From a virus: a DNA stretch of 41,168 bases. The notes under the pieces were generated by a model. The model saw nothing but the letters and a program-made list of their open reading frames with translations, did not search any database and was not told the DNA's origin. The stretch is from positions 1 to 41,168 of IMG/VR virus record IMGVR_UViG_3300025647_000085; one strand, 5' to 3'. Position 1 is the first letter of the stretch. Each line of letters starts with the position of its first letter. Of the stretch, positions 20,282 through 27,638 are shown one piece after another. A program made the translations under genes and the position numbers.

Positions 20282-20721
20282 GCGTCCACCTGTGCGGGCA
20301 AGGCTGCAAAGTCTGCGGCGGTTATGTAGGTGGCGCGGTCGTTAAACCTAACGGCCTTGGCAATGTAGCGCCCCCCTTTTTTGGCGTATTGGTTCGTGAT
20401 GTTGCCAAAAGTGAATTCACTAATGCAAAACCGTTCGACGCCTTCGGCGGTGTGCCATTGCATCGGGGGCAGGCATTCCAGCGCTTCCCAGAAATCTGCC
20501 TCTGTGATTTCCTGCGCGGGTGTCATAAATTTAGCCTGGGCTGCGCTGGTGAATGCGTCCCAATCGGTCATTACTTCGTACGCCTTGCCGGGCTGGTCTG
20601 CGAGAATGGCGGGCAGGTCGGCGGCGGCGCTTTCCTCGTCGGTGTAGGCTGACCATATGTAATGGTCGCCGGGGCAGGCAATGAAGGCTTTGGCTTCGTT
20701 TGTGTTGTGGGTCTTAGGCAT
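20278..20721 (-). CDS. Hypothetical protein, possible DUF1419-like
   Basis: A 147-aa soluble protein. The region EADFWEALECLPPMQWHTAE then FCISEFTFGNITNQYAKKGG recalls DUF1419 proteins of rhizobial plasmids and phages (a conserved ALxxLPP motif followed by GxIT..YA), but this is a weak recollection. It is preceded by the conserved CGAGAGAAGGACACCAC motif. No catalytic residues are evident. Confidence 0.6.
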   Translation of the reverse strand: MPKTHNTNEAKAFIACPGDHYIWSAYTDEESAAADLPAILADQPGKAYEVMTDWDAFTSAAQAKFMTPAQEITEADFWEALECLPPMQWHTAEGVERFCISEFTFGNITNQYAKKGGRYIAKAVRFNDRATYITAADFAALPAQVDA

Positions 20722-20754
20722 GGCGTGGTGTCCTTCTCTCGGTGTGGTGGTGGG

Positions 20755-20937
20755 TTACTTGCGCAACTTGGCGCGGCTGACGGGCTTTGTGCCTATCTTG
20801 TAAGTGTCGCCAAAAACGGCGCGGCCCATTCCGGCGATGTTGGTCAGATCGTTATTGCAGACGGTCATTAGCTTTTCCCCGTGCTGGATTGTGTCACCGG
20901 CGCGAAGTTCTGAAATGTGGATATTCTCAAAGTCCAT
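20755..20937 (-). CDS. Hypothetical small beta-rich protein
   Basis: A 60-aa protein, started at MDFENIHISELRAGDTI after CGAGAGAAGGA; the longer upstream reading is rejected. The RAGDTIQHGEKLMTVCNN region looks like a small SH3-like or beta-barrel fold. The basic tail ends RAKLRK. Function unknown. Confidence 0.55.
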   Translation of the reverse strand: MDFENIHISELRAGDTIQHGEKLMTVCNNDLTNIAGMGRAVFGDTYKIGTKPVSRAKLRK

Positions 20938-20993
20938 TGGCAGGCGTTCCTTCTCTCGGTGGGTTGCTGCTGCGGTGGTGGCGCAAGCTGGGT

Positions 20994-21227
20994 CTAGTCT
21001 TCGTCGGTTGTTTCGATTTCGTAGGACAAGAGGCGCGCAAGTGCGGCGCGGTCGTCCAGCAAGGCGCAAGAGACCTTAAAACATTCGTTTGCGGTGAAGC
21101 CTTTAGGGATGAGCAAAGCTTTAATCCTTTTATCAAGGGCGCATTCGATATGGTCCACGGCCTTTGCAACGCTGGCAAATTGCTGGCCTTCGACTTCGTA
21201 AACTGTGACGCAATTTATGGTTAGCAT
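20994..21227 (-). CDS. Hypothetical protein
   Basis: A 77-aa protein, started at MLTINCVTVYEVEGQQF after CGAGAAAGGA. Helical from about residue 20 (VAKAVDHIECALDKRIKALL, DDRAALARLLSYEIE). No family is recognised. Confidence 0.55.
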   Translation of the reverse strand: MLTINCVTVYEVEGQQFASVAKAVDHIECALDKRIKALLIPKGFTANECFKVSCALLDDRAALARLLSYEIETTDED

Positions 21228-21300
21228 TGGGGTTCCTTTCTCGGTGTCTGCATTGGCGCATGGTATGGGGGCCGGATAGGTCCAGCCCCTCAACAATGGG

Positions 21301-21792
21301 TCAAAGGTCGCTGCAAAATCTGGCCATATCCTCGGCGCTATTGATCGGCGCGGCGGCGGTGCCTGTGTCGTGGTCGTTCAATTCTTCAACGTCCACGCCT
21401 TCGGCCAGGTCGTCAAAGGTGCAATTGACATTCAAACTGCCTTCGATCGCGTACCAAGTGCCCGAACGGCCGGCCCATGTGTAGCAGGTCGCCGGGGTCT
21501 TGCTGCCGCCATAGGTGCAAGTGATTTCGTCAATGTCGGACGGGTCAACGCTGGGCGCGTCCTCTTCCTCGTCGGGGTCTGTCTCGCCATGTGTCGCAAA
21601 GTCAAAGGGCGCAAGGTCCCAGGCTCCGCAAGCGTTTCCGTTCAAGTCATACAAAACCCGTTCCATCTGCACGGGGGCGTAGTTCTCCACCGTCACGGCG
21701 ATGTTGCGCAAAATAGCGGCAATCGCTGCGGCGCGGTCTACGGGCGTAGGGCCAAAGGCTGCGTTATCTGTCTCTATGGATATGGTGAACAT
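21301..21792 (-). CDS. Hypothetical acidic protein
   Basis: A 163-aa very acidic protein (GETDPDEEEDAPSVDPSDID in the middle). The N-terminal part has strands and a helix (FTISIETDN, RAAAIAAILRNIAVTVENYA). Acidic small phage proteins are sometimes DNA mimics that block host nucleases, but nothing specific shows this here. It is preceded by CCGAGAGGACACCAC. Confidence 0.6.
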   Translation of the reverse strand: MFTISIETDNAAFGPTPVDRAAAIAAILRNIAVTVENYAPVQMERVLYDLNGNACGAWDLAPFDFATHGETDPDEEEDAPSVDPSDIDEITCTYGGSKTPATCYTWAGRSGTWYAIEGSLNVNCTFDDLAEGVDVEELNDHDTGTAAAPINSAEDMARFCSDL

Positions 21793-21822
21793 GTGGTGTC
21801 CTCTCGGGGTTGGTGGGTGGTG

Positions 21823-22014
21823 TTAGTAGTCAAAGCCAATCCAAACGCGGGCCGATCCCTTGACGCGGATTTCGCGGCTTATGTCGTCGCAGTCGTAAAG
21901 AGCATAATCTTTTGTCGTGCGGTCATAAGGGCCGCGCTGGTAAGTCTTCTTTGCGTTTGGGGTGCGGCGGATAAACTCGCCAAGCTTCAAAACGTCAACG
22001 GGTGCGGTATACAT
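21823..22014 (-). CDS. Hypothetical protein, first gene of the leftward accessory island
   Basis: A 63-aa protein (KLGEFIRRTPNAKKTYQRGP, then SREIRVKGSARVWIGF). The composition is basic and strand-rich. CCGAGAGG precedes ATG. It lies 44 bases downstream of the predicted start of transcription of the island promoter, so it should be strongly expressed. Function unknown. Confidence 0.6.
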   Translation of the reverse strand: MYTAPVDVLKLGEFIRRTPNAKKTYQRGPYDRTTKDYALYDCDDISREIRVKGSARVWIGFDY

Positions 22015-22065
22015 GGTGAAAGCCTCTCGGTTGGTGCCGTGTGGTGCTGCGGGTTGGTAAGATCA

Positions 22066-22093
22066 ACAATACATCAATTTAATAGTGCGTCAA
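22066..22093 (-). promoter_or_regulatory. Promoter of the leftward accessory island
   Basis: On the minus strand TTGACG (22093-22088), a 16-base spacer and TATTGT (22071-22066) form a strong sigma70-like promoter in an AT-rich patch. Transcription would begin near 22058 and read through all island genes to 17012. Confidence 0.65.
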
Positions 22094-22106
22094 TACATTA
22101 AATATA
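22067..22106. repeat. Direct repeats overlapping the island promoter
   Basis: CAATACATCAATTTAATA at 22067-22084 and CAATACATTAAATATA at 22091-22106 share CAATACAT and a following TTAATA/TAAATA, offset by 24 bases. They overlap the promoter boxes and may be a regulator-binding pair. Confidence 0.45.
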
Positions 22107-22140
22107 AAAGATTGATACAGGCGCAATCGGGCAATATAGG

Positions 22141-22186
22141 GCCAGGGGCAGGCACGGCGCGGCATTCCATCGCGTGAGCCCCTGGC
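22141..22186. repeat. Inverted repeat between divergent operons
   Basis: GCCAGGGGC (22141-22149) and GCCCCTGGC (22178-22186) are exact inverted arms around 28 bases of GC-rich sequence. There is no T-run. It could be an operator or an RNA structure in the late transcript leader upstream of the small terminase. Confidence 0.4.
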
Positions 22187-22241
22187 GCTGCCCGGCGCGG
22201 TGCATTGGTCAACAGTCCGGCAACGGTTTAACCCTCAACGC

Positions 22242-22724
22242 ATGAAGCAATCAAAACCACCACACAAACCACCACAAGCAACAGACAAGAGGGCGCAGCC
22301 CCCCGCCCTTCGTGCAAAACTACGCCACGCGTGCGAGCTCATAGCCGACGAGGGCCGAACACAACGCGCAGCAGCAGACGCAGCAGGCATGGACGAGACA
22401 GCACTAGGCCGAGCCCTACGCAAGCCCCACGTCATTGCATACATAGAAGACAGAAAAGCCCTTAACGCATTAAACGCAGATGATTTAATGGGATTGGCCA
22501 AAGTCCGAGCAATACAGCGCGGAATAGAACTGCTCAACAATAGTACGTCCGATGCAGTAACCGCCAGAATGGTCGAGTTTTTCGCGGGCGAGCGTTCAAA
22601 GGGCGCGCAAATACAGGTCAATGTTGATGCAAGATCAGGGGGTTACGAGTTCATTCGCCCAGGTCAACAGGTCGTAGAGATCAAGGCCAATCCAGCCCCG
22701 AAGGCCACGCCTACAGATAGCTAA
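22242..22724 (+). CDS. terS: Terminase small subunit
   Basis: A 160-aa protein, started at MKQSKPPHKPP. The segment HACELIADEGRTQRAAADAA followed by GMDETALGRALRKPHVIAYI is the helix-turn-helix that opens many phage small terminases. The C-terminal half (AKVRAIQRGIELLNNSTSDA, MVEFFAGERSK) has the oligomerisation helices. It recognises the packaging site and delivers DNA to the large subunit. The ribosome binding site is weak. An in-frame GTG at 22200 is possible. Confidence 0.75.
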   Translation: MKQSKPPHKPPQATDKRAQPPALRAKLRHACELIADEGRTQRAAADAAGMDETALGRALRKPHVIAYIEDRKALNALNADDLMGLAKVRAIQRGIELLNNSTSDAVTARMVEFFAGERSKGAQIQVNVDARSGGYEFIRPGQQVVEIKANPAPKATPTDS

Positions 22725-23179
22725 TCATGCGCGCACCATAGCCTAAGCCCATGTAATTGCAGGCAATCGCAGCTATGGTTGCATCATGCAAGCGAGACAA
22801 CCGCCCAAATCTGGCACCGATCGGCCAAGGCCCAAGGTATGCAGCGACCACACAGGACAGGCACCCCCCTTGCCCGATAGGGGGGGGTGGGTTCGATCGG
22901 GGGGGGCGGGGGCAAAACCCGGCGCGCGCAGAGCTCTACTCGTCCCTCTCCCTCGCGCGGCTTCAATTATCAAATTTTTCTGATTTTGGCATTTTGGCGA
23001 TTATTAATTTGATCTTACGAATGCTACCCTTCCACGGGTGGGGGACACTGATTTGGGGTGTTTTTGGTGATTTCAGGTATCACATTGATAATGGACCCCC
23101 TGATTTTGGGTTATTTGGTGTGCATATGGCGATTTTTTTTTGGGAGTGATGTTCCGGTCTGGTTGATTGGAGGATCGCT
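22725..23179. other. Intergenic region with G-runs and AT-rich repeats, candidate packaging/late control site
   Basis: This 455-base stretch lies between the small terminase and the next gene. The left half is GC-rich, with a C6/G-run hairpin and four G-runs (22880-22887, 22889-22891, 22899-22906, 22908-22912). The right half is AT-rich, with three copies of CTGATTTTGG-(N)-TTTTGG(C/T)GATT starting at 22980, 23048 and 23100, and an eight-T run near 23132. No credible ORF is present. Its position beside the terminase genes fits a cos/pac site or a late-operon control element. Confidence 0.55.
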
Positions 23180-23623
23180 ATGACGACGATTGTATTTCGG
23201 GATGGGGTTATGGCCTCGGACAGTGGAGCGTGGGTTGGTGGTCTTGTCACGCCTTGGTCGAGGAAGCTTATTCGCGGGAAATCCGGTGTTATTTACGGGG
23301 GTGCTGGTGACGGTAGCCGTGTATCAGAATTTTTCAGGTGGGTTGAGGCTGGGGAGTGTGTTGGCGAAATGGTTGTTCCGCAGGTTCGGGATGACGGGAG
23401 TGATTTTATTATTTTGGTTTGGCGGCCTGATGCGGGTTTGTTTCTTTTGACTGCGCAGGGCGAGGAGGATCTTCGGGGTTGCCCTTACTGCGCGATTGGT
23501 GGTGGCGCGGAGGTTGCCTACGGCGCGTTGCACTATGGGGCGTCTGCGGTGATTGCGGTTGAGGCGGCGATTGCTCACAGCACTTGTGCGTTTGGCGCGG
23601 TTCAATATTTGGCGGATCGCTAA
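23180..23623 (+). CDS. HslV/proteasome-like Ntn hydrolase
   Basis: A 147-aa protein. The N-terminus MTTIVFRDGVMASDSGAWVG matches the N-terminal nucleophile strand of HslV/20S beta subunits, with Thr2 exposed on Met removal, Asp in FRDG and ASDS, and Lys29 (SRKLIRGK) as probable catalytic base. The core (CAIGGGAEVAYGALHYGASA then VIAVEAAIAHSTCAFGAVQY) corresponds to the conserved G-S/G-G and helical segments. Phage proteins of this group are annotated proteasome-like peptidases. A maturation protease role or a degradation function are alternatives. AGGA precedes ATG, and its TAA overlaps the large terminase start. Confidence 0.75.
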   Translation: MTTIVFRDGVMASDSGAWVGGLVTPWSRKLIRGKSGVIYGGAGDGSRVSEFFRWVEAGECVGEMVVPQVRDDGSDFIILVWRPDAGLFLLTAQGEEDLRGCPYCAIGGGAEVAYGALHYGASAVIAVEAAIAHSTCAFGAVQYLADR

Positions 23624-25149
23624 TGGCACTTCTTCAAACCCCTCGCGGGAATTACATATACGCTGCGGATGGTGCCGTTCTGGATGGGTACTTCTGGGAC
23701 CGTTCGGAAATGGCGATCATTCAGGGTCCGATTGCTTCTGGCACGTCTACGGGTTCATGTATGAAGATCTGGGCGATTGCCGTTGAGCAAGAGCCTGACT
23801 TTGACGGTGTGAGGCGCACGCGGTTCATCATCACGCGGGACACCTACAAGGAACTGCGCGAAACGACGATCAAGACTTGGCTTGAATGGTTTCCCGAAAG
23901 CGAGTGGGGTCCGATGATTAGGGCGGAGCCTTCTTTCCATCATTTGAAGCGGGATCATCCCTCGGGCGATGGGACGACTATTGATTGCGAGGTGATATTC
24001 CTTGCCGTTCCCGATCCTGACGTTGCCGAACAGATTTTGGCGTCTTACGAGATTACGGGATTTTTTCGGAACGAGGGCCAGTTTTGCGACAAGCTGGTGA
24101 TTGACGAACTTCTTTCACGGTGCGCGCGCTATCCTTCAAAGCGTAACGGCCCCGGCGCAACGTGGCACGGCGGCTTCATCGACCTTAACGCGCCGGTCGA
24201 GGGTCATTGGATACCGTACATGCGCGGCGACATTCCATTGCCCCCAGAAACGACAGAGGACGAGCGGCGCGTCTATCAGAAGCCCGCGAACTGGACATTT
24301 TACACGCAGCCCCCCGGTCTTATTGAGGTTCGGCATGAGGGCAAGGTTTCCTATCAGCCAAACCCGAAGGCTGAAAACCAAACCCACACGAAGAAATCCT
24401 ACATGGAAACCATCGTCGGCAAGACGAAGGCTTGGATTGACCGGCGCGTTCTGAACAAGGTCGGCCTGCACATCGAGGGCAAGGCGGTATACCCCACGTT
24501 TTCAGAAGACGAACACGTTTCCAAGAGCAAGCTAGAACCCATTCCCGGCTTCAAGATTGTCGTTGGTCTGGACTTCGGGCGCGATCCGGCCGCGGCTTTC
24601 ATGCAGGACGTAAATGGAAACTGGCGTGTCCTATCGGAACTAATCGGCTCGAACGAGAGCGCGGAGCTCTTTGCGCCTAAGGTCAAGAAGCACATCGCGG
24701 AACGGTATCGCGGCTTTGAGGCTGATTTCCTTGGCGACCCGCGCGGGGCCGATGGCGGCCAGAACACCGAAACCACAGCCTATGACGTTTTCCAGAAGTA
24801 CGGGATGCGGGTAATGCCGGCCACGACAGACAACAACACGCAGATGCGTCGGTCAGCGATGGAAGCCGTGCTCGGGCGCCGGAACGGCTTTCTCGTCGAT
24901 ACGACCTGCCTTGTCGCAAAGACCGGCCTTGCTGGCGGCCACCATTACCCGAAGCTGAAAGTGCGAGGCCTATCCGGTCTATTCGCTGAAAAGCCGCGCA
25001 AGGGGCTCTACTCCCATATTGTTGACGCGATCGAGAACGGTCTTCTGGGCGGCGGAGAGGGTGAGGCGGTCATCACTTCAACGCACCGCGAACGCAAAGC
25101 GCCATCCCAGCCACAGCGGCACAGCATCCGCAATCGGAGAAAAAAATGA
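23623..25149 (+). CDS. terL: Terminase large subunit
   Basis: A 508-aa protein, started at MALLQTPRGN because this ATG overlaps the upstream TAA (TAATG). The ATPase domain has a Walker A-like loop GPIASGTSTGSC (35-46), unusual in the missing Lys at its usual place. The RNase H-like nuclease begins with VVGLDFGRDPAAAF (about residue 320) and continues with FLGDPRGADGGQ. It cuts and pumps DNA into the capsid through the portal. Late genes follow with four-base overlaps. Confidence 0.9.
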   Translation: MALLQTPRGNYIYAADGAVLDGYFWDRSEMAIIQGPIASGTSTGSCMKIWAIAVEQEPDFDGVRRTRFIITRDTYKELRETTIKTWLEWFPESEWGPMIRAEPSFHHLKRDHPSGDGTTIDCEVIFLAVPDPDVAEQILASYEITGFFRNEGQFCDKLVIDELLSRCARYPSKRNGPGATWHGGFIDLNAPVEGHWIPYMRGDIPLPPETTEDERRVYQKPANWTFYTQPPGLIEVRHEGKVSYQPNPKAENQTHTKKSYMETIVGKTKAWIDRRVLNKVGLHIEGKAVYPTFSEDEHVSKSKLEPIPGFKIVVGLDFGRDPAAAFMQDVNGNWRVLSELIGSNESAELFAPKVKKHIAERYRGFEADFLGDPRGADGGQNTETTAYDVFQKYGMRVMPATTDNNTQMRRSAMEAVLGRRNGFLVDTTCLVAKTGLAGGHHYPKLKVRGLSGLFAEKPRKGLYSHIVDAIENGLLGGGEGEAVITSTHRERKAPSQPQRHSIRNRRKK

Positions 25150-25568
25150 TCGTTGAATGGTTTTTCGGATTTCACCGGCCACGTCTGCGCAACTTCAAAG
25201 GCAAGATTGATGCGCGTTACTGGCTAGGCCACTGTGAGGCTTGGGGATACAACGCCGATGACACTTGGGTTTTCCTAGATCCGCAAGGCAGGGGGTTTAA
25301 AATTCGTGTTATGCACCGGCATGATGAAGTCCTGACGCAGCTAGAGGCTTATTACGCGATCTGCGAAAGTATCGTAAAAATAAAAAATGATGAGCCGGAA
25401 TTTGACCTGCCGCCCTTCACACTTATGAGTTGCGCGTCGATCTGCGGCGCATTGGTGAATATCCGTGCATTGATGCCAAGCACCCTAAAGCGGAAATTGC
25501 TGTCCAACGGAGCGGAACTTTTACACGAAAGGTCAGATCATGGGTGGCGGATACAAGGAAGATCCTAA
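25146..25568 (+). CDS. Hypothetical protein following terminase
   Basis: A 140-aa soluble protein. The end (FTLMSCASICGALVNIRALM then RKLLSNGAELLHE) resembles a family I associate with a small conserved protein near phage terminase genes (usually SCVxxVKxLLGIRA). N-terminal residues (ARYWLGHCEAWGYNADDTWV) are aromatic. Function unknown; it is coupled to terL by ATGA. Confidence 0.65.
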   Translation: MIVEWFFGFHRPRLRNFKGKIDARYWLGHCEAWGYNADDTWVFLDPQGRGFKIRVMHRHDEVLTQLEAYYAICESIVKIKNDEPEFDLPPFTLMSCASICGALVNIRALMPSTLKRKLLSNGAELLHERSDHGWRIQGRS

Positions 25569-25782
25569 GGATAAGAAGGCAAGACTTAGGGAGCGGCGGA
25601 TTACCGATGTTGGCCGGCAGAAGAGCGCTGAAAAGCAGGCGTCCGGCCTGACAAGCGACATTCGCGCAATCTACGGAATGAAGGGTTTGGCGCCAGTTTC
25701 TGGAACCGCAAAGGGATCTTCCCGTAAAAGTTCTAGCAATATGCTTAACAATCTCGCCATGAGATTTGGGAGCCTCTCTTGA
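25540..25782 (+). CDS. Hypothetical small structural-region protein
   Basis: An 80-aa basic, probably disordered protein (MGGGYKEDPKDKKARLRERR; then QASGLTSDIRAIYGMKGL). This start, MGGGYKEDPKD, is characteristic of a small conserved protein between terminase and portal in BPP-1-like podoviruses. It overlaps both neighbours (29 bases upstream, four downstream). Function unknown. Confidence 0.7.
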   Translation: MGGGYKEDPKDKKARLRERRITDVGRQKSAEKQASGLTSDIRAIYGMKGLAPVSGTAKGSSRKSSSNMLNNLAMRFGSLS

Positions 25783-27293
25783 TGCAGCCAGGAGAAGAGT
25801 TTTCATCCCGCCTCAAAACGGCAAAGGCTTGGCGCAGCGCCGCAGAGCCATTCATCAAGGAAAGCTTGAAGTTTTGCTGCCCCGGTCGGGAGCAGGATTT
25901 CAGCAAGGCTGTCGGTGACGTAAGCGAGAGCGAGAGCGAGGTTTTCATTTCCATTGCCGAGGATATGGCAACGGATCTGGCCGGCGACCTAGTGAATTAC
26001 TATACCCCTGCCGAAAGCAAGTGGGGCGAATTTCTTGTCACAATGGAAATTCCAGAAGATCAAGCGGATGCGGTTCTTGAACAAGTGCAGGCCCGCGAAG
26101 ATGACCTGTTTGAAATGATTTCATCTTCTAATTACAATGACATAGCGCCGCAATGGGCCTTTGAGGCGGCAAGCCACGGCACGACTGCGCTCTGGGTGCA
26201 GCAAGCGCACATGCAGCAACCTATTCATTGCGAGGTGGTTCCACCGCAACAGCTTTACACAACGCCGGGGCATCTTGGCTATCTGGACCGTTTCAGGGAA
26301 GTCTCGGTCCTGGCCTCATCTTTGCCAGCACTATTCACCGGCTGGGACGTTTCTCTGGCCGACGAGCAAATCCAACAGAAGATCAAAAAGCCAGGTGCAA
26401 GAGCCAAGGTTGTCTGGGGTTTCTGGGTGGATTGGTCTGATGCCGCAATCCCAAAATGGCTTTGTGAAATCACTGTCGATGATCGACGCATCACACCATC
26501 GAAGCCACTTGAACTTGGAGGCCTTGCTGGCACTTGCCCATTGATAGTTGGCCGCTTCAATCCACAAATCGGGAAGCCTTGGGGGCGCGGCCCTGGCTGG
26601 AAATCCTTGCCAGACCTGCGCGTGATGGACGAAATGGCAGAGATTATCCTGTCTGGGCTCGACCAAAGCTTGATGAATACGATCATCTATCCCGATGATG
26701 GTTTCCTTGATCTTTCGGAAGGCCTGCAAGCCGGTCGCGCCTATCCCGCGCACCGCGGCTTTACCCGTGAGCAAATCTACGACTTGAGCCGCAACGTGAA
26801 TGTGGATCAGGGCTGGTTCACGGAAGACAGGCTGGAAAAGAAGATCGCTCGGGCCTTCTATCAGGATGGGCCAAGGCAGAGTGGCGATACGCCGCCAACG
26901 GCAACCCAATGGCTTGATGAGCGCCGCCGTGTCCAGCAACGCCTTGGCAAACCGTCTGCGCCACTGTGGAGCGAGTTTGTCATGCCGCTCATCCAGCGGT
27001 TTGAATACCTGGCTGTTGAGAGCGGGAAGCTGAAAGAGGCGATTACGCACAATGGGCAGGTGATTAGCGTCACGCCTATCTCGCCTCTTCAAAAAGCCCA
27101 AAACCAAGACAAGGTGATGGTAACGCGGTCCAATCTCGATCTGGCATTCTCTATTTTCCAAGATCAGGTTGGCGAAGTGGTGGATATGCGATCGACGATG
27201 AAGAAGGTGGTCAAGGTTTCCGGCGACCAGCTAACCGTCATTCGTGAAGAAGCTCCGCCCCAAGAGGCCCAGCCACCAGAAGGGCAGGTATAA
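25779..27293 (+). CDS. Portal (head-tail connector) protein
   Basis: A 504-aa protein of the T7-type head-to-tail connecting family. The N-terminal AKAWRSAAEPFIKESLKFCC, SEVFISIAEDMATDLAGDLV and TPAESKWGEFLV segments, and the core WKSLPDLRVMDEMAEIILSG, YPAHRGFTREQIYDL, are typical of podovirus connectors. Twelve copies form the ring through which DNA enters and leaves. The length is standard. The C-terminus ends in a Pro-rich tail. GGGAG precedes ATG. Confidence 0.88.
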   Translation: MMQPGEEFSSRLKTAKAWRSAAEPFIKESLKFCCPGREQDFSKAVGDVSESESEVFISIAEDMATDLAGDLVNYYTPAESKWGEFLVTMEIPEDQADAVLEQVQAREDDLFEMISSSNYNDIAPQWAFEAASHGTTALWVQQAHMQQPIHCEVVPPQQLYTTPGHLGYLDRFREVSVLASSLPALFTGWDVSLADEQIQQKIKKPGARAKVVWGFWVDWSDAAIPKWLCEITVDDRRITPSKPLELGGLAGTCPLIVGRFNPQIGKPWGRGPGWKSLPDLRVMDEMAEIILSGLDQSLMNTIIYPDDGFLDLSEGLQAGRAYPAHRGFTREQIYDLSRNVNVDQGWFTEDRLEKKIARAFYQDGPRQSGDTPPTATQWLDERRRVQQRLGKPSAPLWSEFVMPLIQRFEYLAVESGKLKEAITHNGQVISVTPISPLQKAQNQDKVMVTRSNLDLAFSIFQDQVGEVVDMRSTMKKVVKVSGDQLTVIREEAPPQEAQPPEGQV

Positions 27294-27638
27294 ATGCTGC
27301 CAAATCTGATTTCAGAGCCGGGGCCGTTGTTGACGTATATCGCGGCCCTTGAGCAAATCGACGCGACAAAGGCATCTGACCTTCGGCGTTCCATCCGTGC
27401 GGCTCTTGGTTCCGTCGATGGCCGTATCCTTTTGGAATTGCTTGAAAAAGCAACAATAACAACGCCAACAAAAATCTTGGCTGATCCGCGTGCATTGGCG
27501 GCGCGCAATTCTCAAGCATTTATCGCAAGTGATCTTAGGAGGATCTTGAGCGATGAATATGAGAAACTGGTTGAACAAAAGCAAGCTACGGTGGGAAGCG
27601 CCAAACGAGGGGGGCCAAGGCGGGGCGCCGGTAAGTGA
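27294..27638 (+). CDS. Bbp19-like structural-region protein
   Basis: A 114-aa protein (GRILLELLEKATITTPTKIL then ADPRALAARNSQAFIASDLR). This resembles the Bbp19 family of BPP-1-like phages, small helical proteins encoded after the portal. The C-terminus is basic (SAKRGGPRRGAGK). Its 3' end overlaps the scaffold gene start by 86 bases. Specific function unknown, perhaps assembly. Confidence 0.65.
   Translation: MLPNLISEPGPLLTYIAALEQIDATKASDLRRSIRAALGSVDGRILLELLEKATITTPTKILADPRALAARNSQAFIASDLRRILSDEYEKLVEQKQATVGSAKRGGPRRGAGK

Larger units (their letters stand above)
18464..22032 (-). repeat. Dispersed start-associated motif of the accessory island
   Basis: On the minus strand, a shared sequence of the form (ACCACCACAC)CGAGAGAGGACACACCAC lies directly before eight starts: plus-strand cores at 18464-18476, 18807-18817, 19105-19117, 20730-20742, 20945-20959, 21232-21245, 21798-21809 and 22022-22032. 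The GAGAGG or AGGA part is the ribosome binding site; the flanking CACC repeats are conserved beyond that. An orphan core stands at 17529-17540. Confidence 0.7.

Noticed and set aside
20128-20652. Plus-strand ORF (174 aa) in the accessory island
   Set aside because: Antisense to genes at 20084-20721 that have proper start signals and overlaps; Cys/Gly-rich shadow composition.
21370-22101. Plus-strand ORF (243 aa) across the accessory island promoter
   Set aside because: It is antisense to two genes with start-associated motifs and runs through the island promoter; composition is Gly/Val/Cys-rich as in shadows.
22757-23149. Plus-strand ORF (130 aa) over the G-run region
   Set aside because: It runs through homopolymer G-runs and AT-rich repeats, without ribosome binding site or sensible composition; treated as non-coding.
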